64,000 nt of DNA, taken from the NCBI GenBank assembly GCA_019359045.1, contig JAHHIA010000001.1:620001-684000 (forward strand). The letters are read 5' to 3'. A program made the translations under genes and the position numbers. This document shows positions 24,571 to 33,206 of the stretch, piece by piece. Within the stretch, counting starts at the first letter, position 1; every line of letters starts with the position of its first letter. This stretch comes from Scytolyngbya sp. HA4215-MV1. Its GTDB lineage: Bacteria > Cyanobacteriota > Cyanobacteriia > Leptolyngbyales > Leptolyngbyaceae. A model generated the notes under the pieces. It worked only from the letters and a program-made list of their open reading frames with translations. It did not search any database and was not told where the DNA came from.

Positions 24571-26240
24571 CGAATCCTGCGATCGATCGTGGCAATAACA
24601 CTACCAACTCTGTTCAGCCGGAAGCGATTACATGGCAACATATTCTTTGCTTTAGCACTGATCATAAAGTGATTGGTGTGCAGTACATCATCACCACGTT
24701 CATCTTTTTTCTGATTGGTGGATTGATGGCAATGTTCGTGCGGGCAGAGCTGATCACGCCTGAGTTAAATCTGGTCGATCGTCCGTTCTACAATGCCCTT
24801 TTTACCCTGCATGGAACGGTGATGATCTTCCTGTGGATTATTCCCTTCAATGCCGGACTGTCAAACTACCTGGTGCCCCTGATGGTGGGAGCACGAGATA
24901 TGGCGTTTCCGCTGCTAAATGCTATCTCGTTTTGGATGATTCCCCCCGCTGGAATTTTGCTCATCTCTAGCTTTTTATTACCCAATGGTCCAGCTCAGGC
25001 GGGTTGGTGGTCATACCCGCCTGTGAGTTTGCAAGTCTTCTCTGGACAGCTGGTTTGGATCATCAGCCTGATTTTGCTGGGCATTTCTTCGATCATGGGT
25101 GCGATCAACTTCGTCACGACGATCGTTTGGTTACGAGCACCGGGCATGACGTTCTTTCGGATGCCTGTGTTTGTCTGGTCAGTGCTGAGTGCCCAATTGC
25201 TGCAACTGATCAACCTGCCCTCGCTCACGGGAGCCTTGATTCTGCTGATGTTTGATCTGGCGTTTGGCACCAGCATTTTCAAGCCATCGGAGGGCGGCGA
25301 TCCAATTATTTATCAACATTTATTCTGGTTCTATTCCCATCCTGCGGTTTACATCATGGCATTGCCCGCCTTTGGCATTTTTGCCGAGGTGCTGCCTGCG
25401 TTTGCGCGCAATCCGTTGTTTGGTTATCGCTCACTGGCGATCGCTTCTTTAGGCATTGCCTTAGTCAGTATCTTTGTCTGGGCCCATCACATGTTTGCCA
25501 GTGCAACCCCAGAGTGGATGCGCATGCTATTTGTTGTGACTTCGATGCTGGTGGCTGTCCCCACCGGCGTTAAGACCTTTGGTTGGGTCGCAACCATTTG
25601 GCGAGGCAAACTGCATCTAGATACCCCCATGTTATTTGCGATGGGGGGAGCCGCCATGTTTATTTTTGGTGGCATCACGGGGGTGATGCTGGCTTCCAAT
25701 GCGTTTGATTTGCATGTCAACAATACTTACTTTGTCGTGGGGCATTTTCACTACATTGTGTTCAACACGATTACGCTGGCAATTTTTGCTGCCATTTATT
25801 TTTGGTTTCCCAAAATTACGGGACGGATGTACGCCGAAGGATGGGGAAAACTGCACTTCTGGATGACTTTCATTGGTGCGAATCTCACCTTTTTCCCCAT
25901 GCACCCCCTGGGGTTACAGGGCATGGTGCGTCGGGTTGCGTCCTACCCACCGGAATATCAGGGATGGAATGTGATTGCTAGTTTAGGAGCCTTTTTGTTA
26001 GGCGTTTCCACCTTGCCTTTCATCGCCAACATGGTTGGCTCCGTGTTAGATGGACCGAGGGCAACCGATAATCCGTGGGAAGCGACGGGCCTAGAATGGA
26101 CGACGTCTTCACCACCACCTAGAGAGAATTTTGTCGAAATTCCGCAGGTGATGTTTCCACCCTACAACTATGGCAATCCGGTTGCTTACGGTGAGGTTCC
26201 TGCAACACAATCGGGAGAGGACGTTTCTAACGATGAGTAA
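24567..26240 (+). CDS. ctaD: Heme-copper oxidase subunit I (A2-type)
   Basis: A 557-residue twelve-helix catalytic subunit. The low-spin heme ligand lies in TLHGTVMIF; the CuB/Tyr loop is WFYSHPAVYIMALPAFG, where Ala replaces the proton-relay Glu of A1-type enzymes while the preceding Tyr-Ser marks the A2 type; WAHHMFAS supplies two CuB His and VGHFHYI both heme ligands. It reduces O2 to water with proton pumping. The preceding stop overlaps its ATG, and its own stop overlaps the next start by 8 bases, so the three subunits are translated together. Confidence 0.93.
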   Translation: MTNPAIDRGNNTTNSVQPEAITWQHILCFSTDHKVIGVQYIITTFIFFLIGGLMAMFVRAELITPELNLVDRPFYNALFTLHGTVMIFLWIIPFNAGLSNYLVPLMVGARDMAFPLLNAISFWMIPPAGILLISSFLLPNGPAQAGWWSYPPVSLQVFSGQLVWIISLILLGISSIMGAINFVTTIVWLRAPGMTFFRMPVFVWSVLSAQLLQLINLPSLTGALILLMFDLAFGTSIFKPSEGGDPIIYQHLFWFYSHPAVYIMALPAFGIFAEVLPAFARNPLFGYRSLAIASLGIALVSIFVWAHHMFASATPEWMRMLFVVTSMLVAVPTGVKTFGWVATIWRGKLHLDTPMLFAMGGAAMFIFGGITGVMLASNAFDLHVNNTYFVVGHFHYIVFNTITLAIFAAIYFWFPKITGRMYAEGWGKLHFWMTFIGANLTFFPMHPLGLQGMVRRVASYPPEYQGWNVIASLGAFLLGVSTLPFIANMVGSVLDGPRATDNPWEATGLEWTTSSPPPRENFVEIPQVMFPPYNYGNPVAYGEVPATQSGEDVSNDE

Positions 26241-26904
26241 TTCGCCTCGACCCCGACCCACCCACGTCGATGAAAGTCCGATCAACCTGGAATCCATCCG
26301 GCAGCAGTTTCCGGTCTGGCTGAGGCGATTTTTACCCAGTGGCGGGGGGAGCCACGAAGACCATCATGGCAAGGGGATGTTTGGGTTCACGGTATTCTTG
26401 CTGTCAGAAAGCATTATTTTCCTGAGTTTTTTCTTCACCTATGCTGCCCTCCGCCTCACGACTCCTCATTGGTTGCCACCCGGAGTTGCAGGGCCGGAAC
26501 GGTCTACATTTGTGATCATTAACACGGTGGTTCTGCTGTCTAGTAGTGTGGTGATTCAATTAGCAGAACGGGCATTGAGTCGCCATCATCTAGTTAAGTT
26601 CCGATTGCTGTGGCTGCTGACGGCTCTGATGGGCACGTATTTTCTCGTGGGGCAGGGCATTGAATGGAGCCATCTTGATTTTGGCTTGAAAACGGGATTG
26701 GTAGGCGCAACGTTCTATATTTTGACCGGATTTCATGGTCTGCATGTGCTGAGCGGTGTGATCTTGCAGGTGATCATGTTGGTGCGATCGCTCATCCCCA
26801 ATAACTACAACAACGGCCATTTTGGGGTGAGTGCAACCACCTTGTTCTGGCACTTTGTCGATGTGATTTGGGTAATCTTATTTTCCCTTTTGTATATTTG
26901 GTGA
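26233..26904 (+). CDS. ctaE: Heme-copper oxidase subunit III
   Basis: A 223-residue subunit III. The frame extends upstream, but the ATG at 26233, which overlaps the ctaD stop, gives the normal soluble N-terminus (MSNSPRPRPTHVDE). Five or so helices follow, with MFGFTVFLLSESIIFLSFF, the Glu of EWSHLDFGL and FHGLHVLSGV (conserved His pair), ending HFVDVIWVILFSLLYIW. It stabilises subunit I. Third gene of the operon. Confidence 0.9.
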   Translation: MSNSPRPRPTHVDESPINLESIRQQFPVWLRRFLPSGGGSHEDHHGKGMFGFTVFLLSESIIFLSFFFTYAALRLTTPHWLPPGVAGPERSTFVIINTVVLLSSSVVIQLAERALSRHHLVKFRLLWLLTALMGTYFLVGQGIEWSHLDFGLKTGLVGATFYILTGFHGLHVLSGVILQVIMLVRSLIPNNYNNGHFGVSATTLFWHFVDVIWVILFSLLYIW

Positions 26905-26981
26905 GCATGTGTGGCAATGCAATTAATCGGTTTGAATCCAAGATGATGATTTCAATCTGACGCAATCGAGGTAATGATTCT

Positions 26982-27422
26982 ATGAACGATCAAGCTGCAC
27001 CCCCTATCATTAACTACTGGCATGTTTGGACGGATGAAGCGGGAATCAGCCATCAATCTCGTCGCCAAATCCGGGATTTCAGCCTAAAAAGTATTGCCCC
27101 GCCTGCTTCTCCCCAATGGTTGGGACAATTGAAACAGGAAGGCGCTACCTTGAGCTTTACCGTGCTGCCGGTCGGCTGGATTGGAACCTGGCACGAGAAC
27201 CCCAAGCCCCAGTGGATTATTCCCTTATCGGGCTGCTGGTTTGTGGAAACAATGGACGGACAACGGGTGGAGATGGGAGTCGGTGAAATTTCCTTCGGTG
27301 CAGATCAGAACACCAAAGAGGACTCGCAGGGGCGTAAAGGCCATCTTTCAGGCACCGTCGGCGATGAACCCGCCGTTTTGGTCATCGTGCAGTTTGACAG
27401 CCTACCTATCGTCCATTTCTGA
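26982..27422 (+). CDS. Cupin-domain protein
   Basis: A 146-residue single-domain protein with a beta-rich cupin pattern: WIGTWHENPKPQWIIPLSG for the first metal-binding motif (H and Q/W positions, a His fewer than usual), then GQRVEMGVGEISFGADQNT, KGHLSGTVGDEPA and VLVIVQFD. It lies 77 bases after ctaE on the same strand. Function unknown; it may act on a small molecule or be an unrelated follower gene. The region 27423-27525 separates it from the convergent lactonase gene. Confidence 0.7.
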   Translation: MNDQAAPPIINYWHVWTDEAGISHQSRRQIRDFSLKSIAPPASPQWLGQLKQEGATLSFTVLPVGWIGTWHENPKPQWIIPLSGCWFVETMDGQRVEMGVGEISFGADQNTKEDSQGRKGHLSGTVGDEPAVLVIVQFDSLPIVHF

Positions 27423-27525
27423 GTGCTGCTTATACCAACACGATCAGCCAAAAGCCCTTGAGTTTGAGTTTAGTGCGATCGCTGCCTGCTACGCAAGCAA
27501 CTCAAGCACCCCAAAAATAGACCAT

Positions 27526-28455
27526 CTAAGGCTGTAGAATGCCCTGTGTCTCAAGGTCAATCGCATACAGCGAATGTCCAGCAGCAATAAATAGGCGATC
27601 GCGATCGCGTCCACCAAATGCTACATTAGCCACTGTCTCTGGCACTGGAATTTTCCCTAGACGGGTGCCATTCGGCGCGTATATCTGCACACTATCTCTA
27701 GAACTTGTAAATACATTGCCCTGTTCATCGACGCATAACCCATCCGGTTGACCGGGATCAATCACCGCAAACACACGACCATTGACGATAGTCCGACCCT
27801 CTAAAATATCGTAAGCCCGAATATGGTGATAGCCATTCGCAATGTTAAAGGCAGACGAATCTGACACATACAGCCGTTGCTCATCAGGGCTGAAGGTCAA
27901 TCCATTGGGGCGCAGCATATCGGTGACTACAGCATCAATTTCGCCGGTCGCTGGATCAAACCGATAGACATAGCTTCCGGGTTGCTCTTGCTCACCACCA
28001 TAGCCCTGGTTAGGTTCTGTGATGCCATAGGGTGGGTCAGTAAACCAGATCGTGCCATCGCGCTTAACCACTAAATCATTCGGGCTGTTCAAACGTTTGC
28101 CCTGATAGCGATCGCATAACACCCGCCATTGTCCAGCCAATTCCCGTCGAATAATGGCACGTAAGCCCGATGAACACGAAACCAACCGTCCCTCTAAATC
28201 GTGCGCATTACCATTCTGATAGTCCGATGGATCGCGCAAAACCGTGACCCCATCCGGCTCACTCCAGCGGAGTAACCGATTACCGTGAGCATCACTCCAG
28301 ATCACGCTGTCATCGGCGGAAAAGTAAACGGGACCTTCACTATGCACCGCACCGTCTGTGAGCTGATCAAGTTGAGCGTCTGAACCAATCAGCGCATACA
28401 TCCGGTCGTCATAAATTTCAATCCCATTGGGTAATGTTTCAACTGCTTTCGTCAT
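27526..28455 (-). CDS. SMP-30/gluconolactonase-type lactonase
   Basis: A 309-residue six-bladed beta-propeller. Family motifs: SEGPVYFSADDSVIWSD (metal-binding Glu), LNSPNDLVVKRDGTIWFTDP (metal-binding Asn), MLRPNGLTFSPDEQRLYVSD and PGQPDGLCVDEQGN (metal-binding Asp). It should hydrolyse a sugar lactone such as gluconolactone. It is third in a minus-strand operon after the VOC gene (17 bases between), and its divergent neighbours include a glucose-dehydrogenase-like SDR, a glucosidase and a GMC oxidase, so a sugar-oxidation route is suggested. Confidence 0.87.
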   Translation of the reverse strand: MTKAVETLPNGIEIYDDRMYALIGSDAQLDQLTDGAVHSEGPVYFSADDSVIWSDAHGNRLLRWSEPDGVTVLRDPSDYQNGNAHDLEGRLVSCSSGLRAIIRRELAGQWRVLCDRYQGKRLNSPNDLVVKRDGTIWFTDPPYGITEPNQGYGGEQEQPGSYVYRFDPATGEIDAVVTDMLRPNGLTFSPDEQRLYVSDSSAFNIANGYHHIRAYDILEGRTIVNGRVFAVIDPGQPDGLCVDEQGNVFTSSRDSVQIYAPNGTRLGKIPVPETVANVAFGGRDRDRLFIAAGHSLYAIDLETQGILQP

Positions 28456-28472
28456 AAAACCTCCTGAAGCTT

Positions 28473-29438
28473 TTAAGACGTTGACTCCGCGAGCAACAAC
28501 AGCGCATGTCCGGTTGGATCTTTAATCAAACACCCTTGGGTAGATGGGCGATCGCTTAATTGGACAGTACCAGCCGAAACAACGTGTAAGTTGCTTTGCT
28601 GTAATTGATTCACGGCTTGATTAATGTCACTAACAATCAGCTCAACTTGCACATAAGCAATGTCATCACGTTTCAGATCAAATGGCATGGGACGACCATC
28701 AGCGGGTTGAATATAGTCCAGCAGTTCAATCCCCAGACCACCTTGAGCGGGACGTAATGCCGTAATTTTGACCATGGCATTGGGCAGCCCATCCATACGC
28801 GCCTGAGTTTCTCGCCAATTAAAACTGCCGCCATCGACCTGCATTCCTAACAAATCACGATAGAATTGCAGGCTTTGGTCGGTGTTAGCGATCGCGATCG
28901 CCGTGTGGTCAATTCCTAAAAACAACCGATCACTGTTTTTGTGCCATTTCTCCTGTCCCTTACCCGGTGGAAACCAGATCAGTTCTAAGGGATGGCGATC
29001 GGGGTCTTTAAACTTGAATGCCTGAATATAAGCGGCGTCTTTGTTGCCGGGTGGAATGGTTTGGGGTGACGTTGAGATAGATTCGATTGAAAATGATTGG
29101 AGATGAGCATAGGCACAATCCATATCGCTGACGACAATCGCCAAGTGCTGAAACCATAAATCGTTGCTTTGCGAGTCTGGTGGAATGGGTTTTCCTTCAG
29201 CATGAAGGTGCTGTATCAACCGAATCTGCTCATCGCCAAGCTTTAAGGTAACACTGCGAATTTTGGCATCAGAGCGTTTTTCTAAACCGTCCGTTTGTCC
29301 TTCGGTGATATCAGAAATTATTTCAAACCCAAGGGCCTTCGTGTAAAAGTCTACCGAGCGATCGGCATTCGTCACGGTGAATCCGATCGCTTGAATTCGT
29401 TCGACTTGAAGGGCTGATTGATCTGATGAATGCATCAA
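28473..29438 (-). CDS. Two-domain VOC/glyoxalase-fold protein
   Basis: A 321-residue protein with two vicinal-oxygen-chelate domains: IQAIGFTVTNADRSVDFYTK to LELIWFP (residues 14-155) and FLGIDHTAIAIANTDQSLQF to IKDPTGHALLLLAES (about 170-318). Metal-binding candidates are the domain-2 His of GIDHTAI and its later Glu/His. Relatives are dioxygenases, isomerases or glyoxalases. Located between the DoxX and lactonase genes. Substrate unknown. Two adjacent ATGs (29438, 29435) are possible starts. Confidence 0.82.
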   Translation of the reverse strand: MMHSSDQSALQVERIQAIGFTVTNADRSVDFYTKALGFEIISDITEGQTDGLEKRSDAKIRSVTLKLGDEQIRLIQHLHAEGKPIPPDSQSNDLWFQHLAIVVSDMDCAYAHLQSFSIESISTSPQTIPPGNKDAAYIQAFKFKDPDRHPLELIWFPPGKGQEKWHKNSDRLFLGIDHTAIAIANTDQSLQFYRDLLGMQVDGGSFNWRETQARMDGLPNAMVKITALRPAQGGLGIELLDYIQPADGRPMPFDLKRDDIAYVQVELIVSDINQAVNQLQQSNLHVVSAGTVQLSDRPSTQGCLIKDPTGHALLLLAESTS

Positions 29439-29480
29439 TACAAGTGCTTAAATATAGATCAGTACATGGACTAGCATTCG

Positions 29481-30038
29481 CTATCTGAGTAAAAGGGCAT
29501 CCAGCGAGAAGGCACCGGGACCAAGAACACCAATCGCCACCAGCATCAGGCAATACATAAACGCTTTTTCCCAACTGGGCGGTTCACCTTTACCCTTGGG
29601 ACCTTCATACTGTCCATCAGGAATCAAGTAGGGGTCACGGGCGACGAAGGGTAAACCCTGGACAATTTCCAGATAAGCAGCAAACGCCATCGAAATAAAA
29701 ATGGCCGCACTAGCAAGGGGCGTCAACAGCCCTAATATCAAGCAAACGCCGCCTGCCACCATAGACAAAGCAGAGAGAAAACACAGAGATACTGGCATTT
29801 TGAGCGCGTTTGCCCACTGTTGCAAATGTGTGATTTTGGGATAACCATGCAGCATAAATAACACACCCGTTCCCACTCGCAGTAAGAGCAGGGTGCTGCC
29901 CTTAACACCAGCAGGAAAACCTGTGTAGAGTTTACCCAAGAGATCTATTCCTGGAAGATTGATCCCTGAAAAATGAGAAATATTGCTGTTTGCCAGTAGC
30001 ACAGCGATCGCAAAACCAATCGCAAATTGGTAAACCAT
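29481..30038 (-). CDS. DoxX-family membrane protein
   Basis: A 185-residue inner-membrane protein with four helices. Typical motifs: RVGTGVLFMLHGYPKI and GGVCLILGLLTPLASAAIFISM. DoxX proteins are accessory to quinone-linked oxidoreductases. It heads the minus-strand operon with the VOC and lactonase genes; 207 bases separate it from the divergent SDR, which makes a shared promoter region likely. A Pro/Gly-rich loop (DGQYEGPKGKGEPP) lies before the last helix. Confidence 0.8.
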   Translation of the reverse strand: MVYQFAIGFAIAVLLANSNISHFSGINLPGIDLLGKLYTGFPAGVKGSTLLLLRVGTGVLFMLHGYPKITHLQQWANALKMPVSLCFLSALSMVAGGVCLILGLLTPLASAAIFISMAFAAYLEIVQGLPFVARDPYLIPDGQYEGPKGKGEPPSWEKAFMYCLMLVAIGVLGPGAFSLDALLLR

Positions 30039-30245
30039 GATTCGTCACCTAAATCTAGTCATCTCATCCAAAGGTATTGAAGATGGAAATGAAGATACCT
30101 TTGCTTCAATTAGAGGATCATAAAAGTGAAATTGACATGAAATTAAGTGTAGTTCTCTCGAAAGAGATACACCTTACCTCCTGTGATAGAGAGTTATTTA
30201 GGTTTTGCACTCTACAGTAGGGTAGAACTCGGTTGAGAGCTAACA

Positions 30246-31058
30246 ATGAGCTATTCTCCCTATTTGCTCAAAGGTCAGAAAGCCCTGGTGACAGGATCAA
30301 GCTCTGGCATCGGTGAAGCGTCGGCACGCTGCTTGGCAAAAGCGGGTGCATCGGTTGTAATTAACTACCACTCAGAGAAAGAAGCAGCGGAGAAAATTGT
30401 TCACGACATTACTTCCAACGGCGGAGAAGCGATCGCGATTGCAGCCAATGTTGCCAAAGAAGACGATGTGAAAGCGATGTTTGCCCAAATGCTACGAGAG
30501 TTTGGCACGATCGATATTCTGGTCAACAATGCCGGATTGCAAAAAGACGCAGCGTTGGTTGATATGACGCTAGATGACTGGAATCTCGTCATCAACGTTA
30601 ACTTAACCGGACAGTTCCTCTGTGCCCGTGAAGCGGCAAAAGAGTTTTTGCGTCGCGGCGTGAAACCTGATGTGTCCTGTGCGGCGGGCAAAATTATCTG
30701 CATGAGTTCGGTGCATGAAGTGATTCCTTGGGCAGGTCATGTGAACTATGCCACCAGTAAAGGCGGCATTGACATGATGATGAAAAGCATGGCTCAGGAA
30801 CTTGCACCCCAAAAAATTCGGATCAACAGCATTGCCCCAGGGGCGATCGAAACTCAAATTAATACGGCTGCCTGGAGCACGCCCCAAGCAAAAGCAAAAT
30901 TGCTGCAATTAATCCCGTCTGGTCGAGTCGGCTTACCCGATGACATTGGCAAGGCAGTGGTTTGGTTAGCTTCCGACGATTCAGATTACGTCAACGGCAC
31001 AACCTTGTTTGTGGATGGCGGCATGACGCTCTATCCAGGGTTTGCCAAAGGTGGATAG
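30246..31058 (+). CDS. SDR, glucose-1-dehydrogenase-like
   Basis: A 270-residue classical short-chain dehydrogenase. Cofactor motif TGSSSGIG near residue 17, NNAG, catalytic Ser-Tyr-Lys (MSSVHE, then NYATSKGG) and GRVGLPDDIGKAVVWLASD, TTLFVDGGM near the end. The closest named type is glucose 1-dehydrogenase, which makes gluconolactone; this is a family-level guess. The debranching-type glucosidase follows after 3 bases and a GMC oxidoreductase after that, so the genes are probably co-expressed. Confidence 0.85.
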   Translation: MSYSPYLLKGQKALVTGSSSGIGEASARCLAKAGASVVINYHSEKEAAEKIVHDITSNGGEAIAIAANVAKEDDVKAMFAQMLREFGTIDILVNNAGLQKDAALVDMTLDDWNLVINVNLTGQFLCAREAAKEFLRRGVKPDVSCAAGKIICMSSVHEVIPWAGHVNYATSKGGIDMMMKSMAQELAPQKIRINSIAPGAIETQINTAAWSTPQAKAKLLQLIPSGRVGLPDDIGKAVVWLASDDSDYVNGTTLFVDGGMTLYPGFAKGG

Positions 31059-31061
31059 ATT

Positions 31062-33188
31062 ATGCCAACCAAAGTTTCGGTGAATGCAGGTCAAATTGCG
31101 ATTAATGATGGCTCTACGTTTTTAGTTACGGATTCCTATGGGTGGATTGATGACACCGTTGCTCAAGGGTTTTTTGTCGCTGATACGCGCTTGATATCCT
31201 ATTACGAGGTATCAATTAATCGCGATCGCTTACTCCTGCTCGCCTCCAGTCCCATCAACTATCACAGCGCTCTTTATCAATTTACCAATCCGCAGTTTCG
31301 CACTGTCAATGGCATCATCCCCAGCGGACGCTTAATGATTGACATTCGCCGCGATATTGGCGGGGGAATGCATGAAGATATTGACATCACGAATCATCAT
31401 TCAGAACGAGTGGAATTTCAACTGATGCTGGCGATTCGCTCCGACTTCGCTGATATTTTTGAAGTCAAGTCGCAGCAAATCTTGACGCGCGGTGAAACCG
31501 AGACCATCTGGCATGATGGAATGCTGACCACGGAATACCACAACGGTACGTTCCATCGGGGACTCATTACCCAACCCGAATGCACCGATGCTCAACCGCG
31601 TTATGCCAACGGGCGGCTGTTTTTCGCTGTCGTGCTTGATCCAGGGCACACCTGGCACACCTGCATCAACTTTGCCGCGATCGTGGATGGTGATGTCTTT
31701 TACCCGCAGAATACCTGTGCAGTGGCACACAACACAGAAGCCAAACAAGTCAGCGAGGATTTCCTGGCTCAGGCAACGCATCTGCGATCGTCCAATGCCG
31801 AAGTTGCAGCCTATTACCAGCAAGCGCTGACCGATATGGCAGCCTTACGCATCAAAGTCAAAGGGAAGGAACAAGAGTTTTGGATGCCTGCGGCGGGCAT
31901 TCCCTGGTTTGTAGCGGTATTTGGGCGTGATTCTGTGATCGTCAGTATGCAGACCATGGCGGTGTATCAAGAGTTTGCTCATGGCACCTTGCTGCGATTA
32001 GCACAACTCCAGGCCACTGAGGTGGATAACTGGCGCGATGCCCAACCGGGAAAGATGCTACACGAATTGCGACGTGATGAACTGACCCACCTCAAACAAC
32101 TCCCCTACACGCCCTACTACGGCACGATCGATACCACGATCCTTTGGATCACCACGCTGGCAGAAGCGTACCAGTGGAGCCACAACGAGGCATTTTTGCA
32201 GGAATGCCGTGATCCGCTGGAAAAGGCCCTTGCCTGGATTGAAGCCTATGGTGATTTTGACCAGGACGGGTTTGTGGAGTATCAAACTCGCTCCTCGATG
32301 GGCTTACGCAACCAGGGATGGAAAGATTCAGGCGACTCAATGGTGTATCCTGACGGCACTCAAGTTGAGCCGCCGATCGCCCTTTGCGAAGTGCAAGGGT
32401 ACGTTTACAACGCCTGGAGAGAGGCTGCCACAATCTATGAGGTTTTGGGAGAACCCGAGCGGGCAAAACAATTACGACAGAAGGCAGACGATCTCTATCA
32501 GCGGTTTAACGATCGCTTCTGGATGGAAGACGAAGGGTTCTACTGTTTGGGTTTAGACAGTAAAAAACAGCAAATGCGCTCGATCGCCTCCAATCCCGGA
32601 CATTTACTATGGTCTAGTATTGTGCCCCAAGAACGCGCTGATCGCCTGGTAAAGCGATTATTCCAGCCCGATCTCTGGTGTGGTTGGGGCATTCGCACCC
32701 TTTCCAGCCTCAATCCTGCTTACAATCCCATCAGCTATCAGTTGGGCAGCGTCTGGCCCCACGATAATTCGGCGATCGCCATGGGCTTAAAGCAATACGG
32801 CTATCACCAGGAAGCAAACCAGATTGCGGAAGGCATTTTTGCGGCTGCCAGCTATTTTGAATCCGGACGAATGCCAGAGCTATTTGGTGGCATTGCCCGC
32901 AAACCAGGGCACTTTCCTGTCCCTTATACCGATGCCAACGTGCCGCAAGCCTGGGCAGCCGGATCAATCTTTCTGCTAATTCGCGCCATGTTGGGACTGG
33001 AAGCCCATGCGCCGGCGCGATCGTTGCTCGTTCAACCTGTTTTACCGGATTGGTTGCCCGATTTGGAATTGGTCAACCTCAGCGTTGGCAAGGCGATGGT
33101 GTCACTCCGCTTTTGGCGTGAAGGGGCACAGACTCAATGGAAAGTGCTTGACCTGGAGGGAGAACTCAATGTGTCTACCAAACCGTAA
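31062..33188 (+). CDS. Amylo-alpha-1,6-glucosidase-like glycoside hydrolase
   Basis: A 708-residue protein. The N-terminal 200 residues match the glycogen-debranching-enzyme N-domain (GSTFLVTDSYGWIDD, QGFFVADTRLISYYE); the (alpha/alpha)6 catalytic barrel follows, with AGIPWFVAVFGRDS, the acidic pair DFDQDGFVEYQ and SYQLGSVWPHDNSAIA. It should release glucose or short glucans from alpha-linked polysaccharide. Between a glucose-dehydrogenase-like SDR and a GMC oxidase, it fits a sugar-oxidation gene set. Confidence 0.85.
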   Translation: MPTKVSVNAGQIAINDGSTFLVTDSYGWIDDTVAQGFFVADTRLISYYEVSINRDRLLLLASSPINYHSALYQFTNPQFRTVNGIIPSGRLMIDIRRDIGGGMHEDIDITNHHSERVEFQLMLAIRSDFADIFEVKSQQILTRGETETIWHDGMLTTEYHNGTFHRGLITQPECTDAQPRYANGRLFFAVVLDPGHTWHTCINFAAIVDGDVFYPQNTCAVAHNTEAKQVSEDFLAQATHLRSSNAEVAAYYQQALTDMAALRIKVKGKEQEFWMPAAGIPWFVAVFGRDSVIVSMQTMAVYQEFAHGTLLRLAQLQATEVDNWRDAQPGKMLHELRRDELTHLKQLPYTPYYGTIDTTILWITTLAEAYQWSHNEAFLQECRDPLEKALAWIEAYGDFDQDGFVEYQTRSSMGLRNQGWKDSGDSMVYPDGTQVEPPIALCEVQGYVYNAWREAATIYEVLGEPERAKQLRQKADDLYQRFNDRFWMEDEGFYCLGLDSKKQQMRSIASNPGHLLWSSIVPQERADRLVKRLFQPDLWCGWGIRTLSSLNPAYNPISYQLGSVWPHDNSAIAMGLKQYGYHQEANQIAEGIFAAASYFESGRMPELFGGIARKPGHFPVPYTDANVPQAWAAGSIFLLIRAMLGLEAHAPARSLLVQPVLPDWLPDLELVNLSVGKAMVSLRFWREGAQTQWKVLDLEGELNVSTKP

Positions 33189-33206
33189 CCACACAGGGAC
33201 TATCGT

